The notes under the pieces are model-generated. The model did no database searches. It saw nothing but the letters and a program-made list of their open reading frames with translations, and was not told the origin of the DNA. The translations under genes were made by a program, and so were the position numbers. A stretch of DNA of 64,000 nt from Zygnema cylindricum. Lineage: Eukaryota; Streptophyta; Zygnematophyceae; Zygnematales; Zygnemataceae. Shown here piece after piece: positions 57,451 to 64,000 of this stretch. The DNA is taken from assembly GCA_037447655.1 (NCBI GenBank), contig JBBHKE010000696.1, forward strand, positions 62,001 through 126,000, in the 5' to 3' direction. Every line of letters starts with the position of its first letter. Positions within the stretch are counted from its first letter, which is position 1.

Positions 57451-58882
57451 CTCATATTATAAAGACGATCGCCTACCTTTGAGTACATATAGTGTCTTAC
57501 TATAATTTAACTTGTTATCATTTAAGTGAATAACCACTTTTTCCCATATTATTGGAAGTGTTCTATCGACACGCATTATGAGGTATTTTATGATATCTTG
57601 CCACATAAGTCGCTTGGGAATTTGATGTTTTTCAAGATTGTGCTTTTATCGCCAATGGAAACATGCCTTTAATTTTTGTGACCTCCCTCATTCCGTTTCA
57701 ATAGATGGTTGTCACGAGAGGGGTATGCTCTATCATCGTGGTTAAAACATTATCCTTATTGGTATCTTATGCTATATAGAAAAGACTACAGCCTGCATTC
57801 AATGATTTGTTTTTGCCTTATCAAGTTGGTTTATTTTTTTATTTGTGTTTTTGCCCTTTGTTATCTCTTCCCATGAATTCAAGAGGGTCCACCATCGTAC
57901 TTTTTTCTAAAGTTGTACGATTTAGGTCAAGGGTATCTTTCGTCGTTTCTTTCAAATATTAAATGTAGCACTAAGAAAATCTCATGTCCTAGAAAAACAT
58001 CGCAAAAATCAAAGTACAATTTTACATCAGTTCGAATCTTACTATGTACGTCACTATGGCATCTCTTTTTTGACCCGCCGTAACATCACGCTAATCTATC
58101 TTCAAACTAGAACCTTAGCCTTCTTGAAAGCCAGTTTACAATTGAATAAATAACATAAAAACCCCTTTCTCACATTTCGCATGATTTAACCACTTTCAAA
58201 TGAGAGAGAGAGTACACGATATTTTTCTTTTATTGCCCATTGCGAGCATGTACACTGAGTCTCAAACCTACACGTTATTTATAGGTCTAGCAAAAAATGT
58301 TAGGCTCTAACGCTTCTCTTCCACTACTTGCTTCCACTCCCTCTTCCTTGAACTAAACACGACAACTTTACAATGAAATGAAAGAGATCTAAGGTTGTGT
58401 GCCCATGTAATCGAAACGTTGAAATGTCAAACTGAATTTTAGTGAAGATTCCCTGTACTACTTTGCTAGGCGTTCCAATGAGCGAAACTGAAAAGGTGTG
58501 TAAAGTGTGTAAAACTTGTGACGGCTATATAAGTCAACAAGGCTTGTGACTAGGGAAGGTTATCAACGTTTAGCTTTTTGTGACATTGTAGATGTCTAGG
58601 GTTTTGTGACATTATGACGTCATGTTGACTTTTGACAACGTCGACGTCATTTGCTCCAAAATTAACGCCATGGCTTCCCTAATTTTTTTCTTTTCTTTTA
58701 TCACTCGACCTGCCATTAAACTATGCCCCAAGGTATTAAAAAAAATATTTTTTTAGAGCTCATTTCATTTCATGCCAACAATGTTGTGTTTCATTTGAGG
58801 AAGACGGAAAAAGGAGCGTTAGCGTGACGGAGGAGCGTTAGCGTGATAGGCAAGAAGGGGTGACAACGTATACTTTTACAAA
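57451..58882. other. Spacer
   Basis: No coding frame supported. 58577-58611 is one arm of an inverted repeat with 60787-60819. gagcgttagcgtga is repeated in tandem near 58815-58845. Confidence 0.4.
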
Positions 58883-58887
58883 GGACC

Positions 58888-59892
58888 TGCAATTGTGTGT
58901 CCCCCATTGGACTACAGAATTTAGGAAGCCTCTAGATAGTTTTTGACTAACCCCTTTTCAACTAAGACCACTGCTACTCAAGCTGGCAAACTGACAATCT
59001 GACCGCACCCCTGTGCAGTCTGGACTCCCTGAGTTCGCGGCAAAAAGAATCATTGAAAACGCCCAACCAGGCGATTAAATTATGAAGTGGCAAAGATGCG
59101 AATATTTATACAAGCTTGTTGGGAGAGAGGGGGCTACCTCCTAAATCCCCTAAGTCGTAAACCCCTCTCACAACCCCTATCTACTGAAGTAAGAACCAAT
59201 CAGAAGACTTTACAGTACAGAAAGGTACAATGACTGGTGTCCTTTCTGTACGGCTCGTGTACGACAAAGCCATGGAGTGGACGTTTGTCTCCTCCGCACT
59301 TGTCCTCAAGCTCCCTGGGATTCTTGCTTCCCAATGCTATCTTGCCACGTGGCGCCAGGTCATGTTACGCCCAAAAACCGCCAAAGCACCTATTCCGGGA
59401 TTTCGGCGATGATGCATGCCGTCGGATCCAAACCGGCTTTTAATTCTAGCTGTTAAAACAAATGTCAGGTACATTAGTTTCGTGCGGGTGTTTGTTCGCA
59501 CTATATTCTAACTAGTCTTTATGTCCTTTATCTGTAATCCCGTTAATCGGATTTAAGGTCTTAAACAATGTTTAAATAGAATTTAAACCCTATGTAGTCT
59601 AATAAACTCCTACGACAGACCGGTTAGAGCTGACAGCTACGCTTCGCTCTGCCAGTCGGAGGTTCGAGTCCTGTCGGACTCTACCTTTTGTTAAAGAGTG
59701 ACTTATGTCACTCTTTGGTCCTCCCTATGGAGCTGAGGCAACCATGGCTCCACCTTCCTCTCTTTCCTTTAGTGACTACAACAAGTATGGGGGCCAGAGG
59801 GAGGAGGTGGAGGCAGGCTGCCTACGCTTTCTCTTTTACTTTTAATCTATTTAAGACCTAGAAAATACCCTCTAAATCTAGTGATTTCAACT
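58888..59892 (-). mobile_element. Solo LTR of the divergent A-like family
   Basis: 1005 bp flanked by the perfect duplication ggacc (58883-58887 and 59893-59897). It shares the gggag-tccgcggcaaaaagaat block, tagaaaatac end and overall layout with the LTRs of A, C and the one at 8191. The outer end reads TTCAACT where related LTRs have TTCAACA. No internal sequence remains, so the element was lost by LTR-LTR recombination. Confidence 0.88.
59615..59692 (+). other. tRNA-like segment inside the solo LTR
   Basis: Contains an exact B-box (GGTTCGAGTCC, 59661-59671), a D-loop-like cggttagagc (59621-59630) at the spacing expected of a tRNA, and a T run shortly after (cctttt). The acceptor arms do not pair well. 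It lies opposite to the LTR's own direction. A weaker version is present in the LTRs of A and C. Confidence 0.45.
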
Positions 59893-59897
59893 GGACC

Positions 59898-60119
59898 CAG
59901 GAACGAGAGGTGAGGTCCAACTCCAAATTTGTATACGCAAGTGTGCGTAATGGGTAGGAAAAATAATAGCGCGTATTTCACATAATGCAAAAATGTTCAC
60001 ATGATTGTTGCAAGTCTTAAGGTTTTAACATTAGTTGTTCAATTGATACTTCAACTAAAATCAACTCCCGAGAGTCTATTTCAGTAGAATTTTGAAAATG
60101 AGCTGGCATGACGTGTAAG
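59898..60119. other. Spacer
   Basis: Short AT-rich stretch between the solo LTR and the TIR element; nothing recognised. Confidence 0.5.
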
Positions 60120-61054
60120 GGCGTGTCCCCATGTGTTCAAGTAAGGGTTTTTTTCCGTCGTTTTCACAGAAAATGGGACTTGTAACGAGAAAATATTACG
60201 CAATACGAAAAATGGGCAAAAACACAAGTACATTTTGCGTCTTCTTGGAACTTGGAGGGTACGGCAATTTGGGGTTATTATCATCGCGACCCACTTCCAA
60301 CTCATCTTCACACTTGCACTGGAATCAAATCGCGACTTGAGTTTTATCAAAATACTACCCTATTGACGAATAAAAAACTTGGATTGCACGTGTCAAACGT
60401 TTTCGAAAAAAATTGCACGGAGGAAAGTACACACTATTTTTTTCACTCCTCGTCACGCGCATGCACATAAGAAAATGACAAACATGTACGGAAAAAAATT
60501 TGCAGGGGTCGCGGACCTCCACTTTCCTTAATGGGTCATTTGCAAAAATTTTCGGCCTCCTTGTCTCTCCCCTTCTTTCTCACTCGACCACTCCTCTTTC
60601 TCTCATATTTACACGAGATGAAGCAATAATAGTATCAAATGAAAGGTATATTTTTTTCTTTTTTTCGAATATTTTTGGTCTAAGTTTGATGGCATATCGA
60701 ATGATAAAAGATATGAAAACGAAATCGGGAAGCCATATCGGAAAATGTACGTACTGATGACATCACATGGTAGCATGACTTCGCTATGTCACAAAACCCT
60801 AAACATCTACAACGTCACAAAAGCCTCGACGTCTACAACCGTCGCCATTTTTAGGAAGTTTCGTAGTTTCGTACTCGTCTACATTTCGTTTCGTAGATTG
60901 TCGCACATTTTGTAGACGTCTACAACTGTCACATATTTGAAGTAATGAACGCGCAAGTAACGATTGACATAGGCACACTTTGAAAAGTACACCGTAAAAT
61001 CTGCGCTAAAATCCAAAGTAACGTTTCAAAGTTTCGGTTACATGGGGACACGCC
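60120..61054. mobile_element. TIR element, 935 bp
   Basis: Perfect 15-bp inverted ends: ggcgtgtccccatgt (60120-60134) and its complement (61040-61054). No transposase frame is present. The first ~170 bp are repeated at 61166-61335. Internal tgtcacaaaaccct and gacgtctaca words recur at 58577 and 55930. No clear target duplication. Confidence 0.55.
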
Positions 61055-61165
61055 ATTAGGGGGGGGGCTACCCGAATCGAAAGCGTCCATTTCAAACCGA
61101 CGGCATTAACCTCACTGAAATAGATGATGTTAACAATTACTTGTAGCTTTTCATTTTGAGTTAGG

Positions 61166-61335
61166 GCGTGTCCCCATGTGTTCAAGTAAGGGTTTTTTTC
61201 CATCGTTTACACAGAAAATGGGACTTTCTACTTGAAAATATTACGCCGTACGAAAAATGGGCAAAAACTCAAATACATTTTGCGTCATCTTGGAACTTGA
61301 AAGGTACGGCGATTTGGCAGTATTATCATGCACCG
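61166..61335. repeat. Second copy of the TIR element's left part
   Basis: Same orientation and about 85-90 percent alike to 60119-60290, beginning gggcgtgtccccatgtg and including gaaaaatgggcaaaaac. It has no right end, so it is a truncated copy. Confidence 0.75.
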
Positions 61336-61942
61336 GATTGTTAAAAATTGTTTGTGACGTCGCAAAAAAATTTGTGACATTTTGTAGACGCCTATCTTTC
61401 CAAGTTCCAACCCTCTATCCATGGATGCTGTCCATGGATGAAGAAGTGACGTTTCCCCTGCCTTCCTTGTACGGTTGCCTATTTGGCAATTTCTTCACGC
61501 TTTGAATCTCTATTTGACTTCCCTTCCCCAAACATGGGAAGATGCAAAATGTGGTAAGATGTTAAGGAAGCAACTTCCTCTCCAATTCCACTTTGGCATC
61601 CGCAAAGTTGTTATTATTAAGCGGTTGTAGGCTTTCACAACGATTATGCTAGAATTTCTATTAGTCTCGTCTGACTTCGCTGGCATAAAAAGACTTCGTT
61701 AGCATAAAAAAGCTCCCAGTTTGGAAACACAGGAGAAAGTCAGAATGAAGTCAGAATGTTGCATGTTGCAGGTATCGTTCTGACAGTCATTTGATAAAGA
61801 AAATTAAATATTTACGTCATATTTTGATCTTCGGCGGTGCTTCGGATGAAGTCCACTAACTTAATGTCGTTGCTAATGAGATATTTTTTTGACATTTTTT
61901 GTTTGTTTTTTTTTTTTAGGGTTTCCTTGGGCACTGGAACTT

Positions 61943-62680
61943 GAATGAATATTGATATACATACTGAAGTGGACACCGGACTGAATACTGAATTTATAAT
62001 CGAGCTGAATATTGAACCGACTAGTGAACAGAACAATGAACTGATTAATATTGAACTGAAAAATGAACTGAATATTGCAGTGAATACTAAATTGAATAAT
62101 GTAAAGGACACTCTTCTAAAACTCAACAAAGTATTGAATTGAAAACTGAAATGAATATTAACCTCATACCGTACTGCTTACTTATTAGGAAACTAGTTAT
62201 TGAACTGAAAGCTGATTTCGAAAACTGAACAAAATATTTAACAGAAAGCCTATCAAATATTACATTGGATACAGAACTGAAAACTGTATTACATACTCAA
62301 TTGGAAATATACCGAAATAACTGAACTAGATACTGAACTAAGTACTGAATCAAATACTAAACTAGTTATTGAACTGAAAGCTGACCTAAATATTTAACAG
62401 AATAACGAACTGAAATAAATACAAAACAGAATAATAAACTGAATTTTGCACTAAATACTGAACTCAATTATATACAAGATACTCAATTGGAACAAATACT
62501 GAATATCTGAATTTAATACTTTAACTTGATACCAAGTGAATACTAATTCGGAAACTTAACAAGATACTGAACTGAGTATTGAAGTGATATGCTAGTTGGA
62601 TATTGAGCTGAAAACTGAAGTGGTAACTCAACGAAATATTTAACAGAATACCAAACTGAATTAAACTCTTTGCGAAACAT
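61943..62680. repeat. Degenerate 12-nt satellite
   Basis: About 740 bp built from variants of gaactgaatact. At its left, 61945-62142 stays open and would encode a Glu-Leu-Asn-Ile/Thr tetrapeptide repeat. Further right, stops and gaps accumulate. Confidence 0.7.
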
Positions 62681-62689
62681 CGATCTGAA

Positions 62690-62950
62690 TTTTGCCCTTT
62701 CTGTGAGGAGCAAATCATAACATTTCGTGTGGATGTCTGTGAGGAGCAATTCGGATTTCACATTATTTAGTGTCGATGTGAAAGAGGGTCAGATGACATT
62801 GTCAAACAGTGTGCACAATATTTAGTGTACAAGTAATATAAGGGCAAAAACCATTGTTTGACAAGTGCACAGTGTTTAATGTGGATGTTTACAAAGGGCA
62901 AATTGTATTGTTTTACAGATGTAAAGTATTTAGAATGGATGTATGGGTGG
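62690..62950. repeat. Degenerate ~60-nt tandem repeat
   Basis: Four to five units, each with ttagtgtggatgt-like and gggcaaa-like words and a spacer of about 57-62 nt. Confidence 0.6.
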
Positions 62951-63024
62951 GGCAATTAATAGCCTAATAATAGTAATTACCATGAGATAATTTGGACTTC
63001 TGAGAGCTTCAAACAACAATAAAT

Positions 63025-63179
63025 GTCTGTGATGCTTAAGATTATTTTTTCGACTTCTGCAAAGTCATTTTTTAGGATCTGTCTCTGATGTTTAAGATCA
63101 TTTTTTCGACTCATGCAAAGTCATTTTTTAGGATCTGACATTGAAAGTTGTGATTGATTTTGAAAGTTGTGATTGATTT
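63025..63179. repeat. 56-bp and 19-bp tandem duplications
   Basis: Two copies of a 56-bp unit (63025-63080, 63081-63136), then two copies of tgaaagttgtgattgattt (63142-63160, 63161-63179). Confidence 0.88.
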
Positions 63180-63184
63180 TGCAG

Positions 63185-63301
63185 GATGACACCAGAAAAG
63201 AAAGCCCGTTGTGCGGCTTTGATGATTTGAATTGTTACCTCCGCGTTAACCACGGTCTTACAACTGTTAACGACAATACTATTGCCATCAATGTTATCTA
63301 A
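63185..63301 (+). other. Possible terminal exon of an unknown gene
   Basis: After a good acceptor (gattgattttgcag) a 38-codon frame reads DDTRKESPLCGFDDLNCYL and ends TAA at 63299-63301. The composition looks coding, but there is no family match and no upstream exon was found. Confidence 0.2.
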
Positions 63302-64000
63302 CCAACACGGTCAGCGAAGAATATGTGACGTTATTTGACACGACTAATGAAGTTGATGTTGTTTGCTTCAAGAGATTAGCCTTTTTTTCTTTTATTTTTG
63401 CTTTTTTTTTTCTTTTAGTAGTTGTATTTTTGTTCGTGAATATTTAATAGATCGACTATTGGAGTTTGAGAAGGCAATTTACTTTTCGACTCTCTATTCT
63501 CGAGGTTTTGAAATGTAAGCGAATGTGTAACTTTTTTTTTGTATATTCATGAACATACGCTCTCACATTTTTTCCAATCCGTTTTTTTATGTTATATATT
63601 TCTTGAATGAATGTTTATTGGTGGTTTTTCATTTTATTTTCTCTAATGATTCTTAAACTAGTGTAAAATTCCAACACTTGAGTGTTTTTTTTACCAAATT
63701 TCGAAAATGAATTTCAATTTAAAACAAATGTTGATTAGATATGAAATTTGTGTACCTCTTGAAAAGGAGTTGATTAGATATCTAAGTTGTGTACCTTTTG
63801 AAAAAATAATGCCACAATGTGTTCACAGATTACAACAATAGCATGCACAAAGCCTTCGCAAACTCAATGTGAAAATTGTTCAATAACTCCAAATACTCGA
63901 ATATGTACAAAATTATAGAACACCAAACACTTGAAAAGAAGAAACATTCAATGGAAAATAATACCCATAAATTAACAACAAACACAGTGCACGCTAGTAT
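63302..64000. other. AT-rich spacer to the window end
   Basis: Homopolymer T runs and no coding frame; nothing recognised. Confidence 0.5.

Noticed and set aside
61945-62142. 65-codon Glu/Leu/Asn protein
   Set aside because: It is the readable edge of a 12-nt satellite; no start context or neighbours support a gene, so it is listed as a repeat.
1-64000. CRISPR arrays, rRNA genes, bacterial operons, intact tRNAs
   Set aside because: None seen. The regular repeats are LTRs, microsatellites or minisatellites, and the two tRNA-like sequences have defects.

Overview
This is nuclear DNA of a eukaryote. The window is AT-rich, holds no operons and is dominated by Ty1/copia LTR retrotransposons. Its three recognisable host genes are split by introns with GT-AG borders. 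I cannot name the lineage: the genes are a GT61-type glycosyltransferase, an L-type lectin and a CorA/ZntB-type transporter, and the copia families resemble those of plants, algae, fungi and some invertebrates alike. One 10-N assembly gap lies at 37327-37336.

Layout. 689-9132 is a copia complex on the plus strand: an element with two ~1.05 kb LTRs (A), running directly into an internally deleted derivative closed by a divergent LTR. 9165-27148 is a minus-strand glycosyltransferase-like gene. One of its introns (9356-23331) contains a whole copia element, B (10374-22997, target duplication gtcca). B's right LTR in turn holds a second complete copia element, C (16207-22682, target duplication tcaat/tcgat). 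28544-34099 is copia element D. 34720-36307 is a secreted L-type lectin gene, broken by frameshifts and by a solo LTR inserted in an exon (35465-35944). 37440-41158 is element E, which has lost its integrase core and RNase H. 41159-44301 holds minus-strand retroelement debris (H) and a tRNA-like sequence. 44302-49740 is element F (target duplication caaac). 51879-54170 is an intact four-exon CorA-like gene. 54171-64000 is host spacer with a MITE, a fossil integrase fragment, a solo LTR (58888-59892, target duplication ggacc), another TIR element and degenerate satellites.

Cross-cutting observations. In copia families A/C, B, D, E and F the gag start codon lies inside the 5' LTR, so the primer binding site is part of the coding sequence. 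A/C, B and D have a primer site that fits the anticodon arm of initiator tRNA-Met (half-tRNA priming), whereas E and H have the site for the tRNA 3' end. None of the elements has an undamaged gag-pol, so none looks autonomous. The host genes record the damage: one lost an exon's continuity to an LTR, one carries a nested retrotransposon in an intron, and one is untouched.
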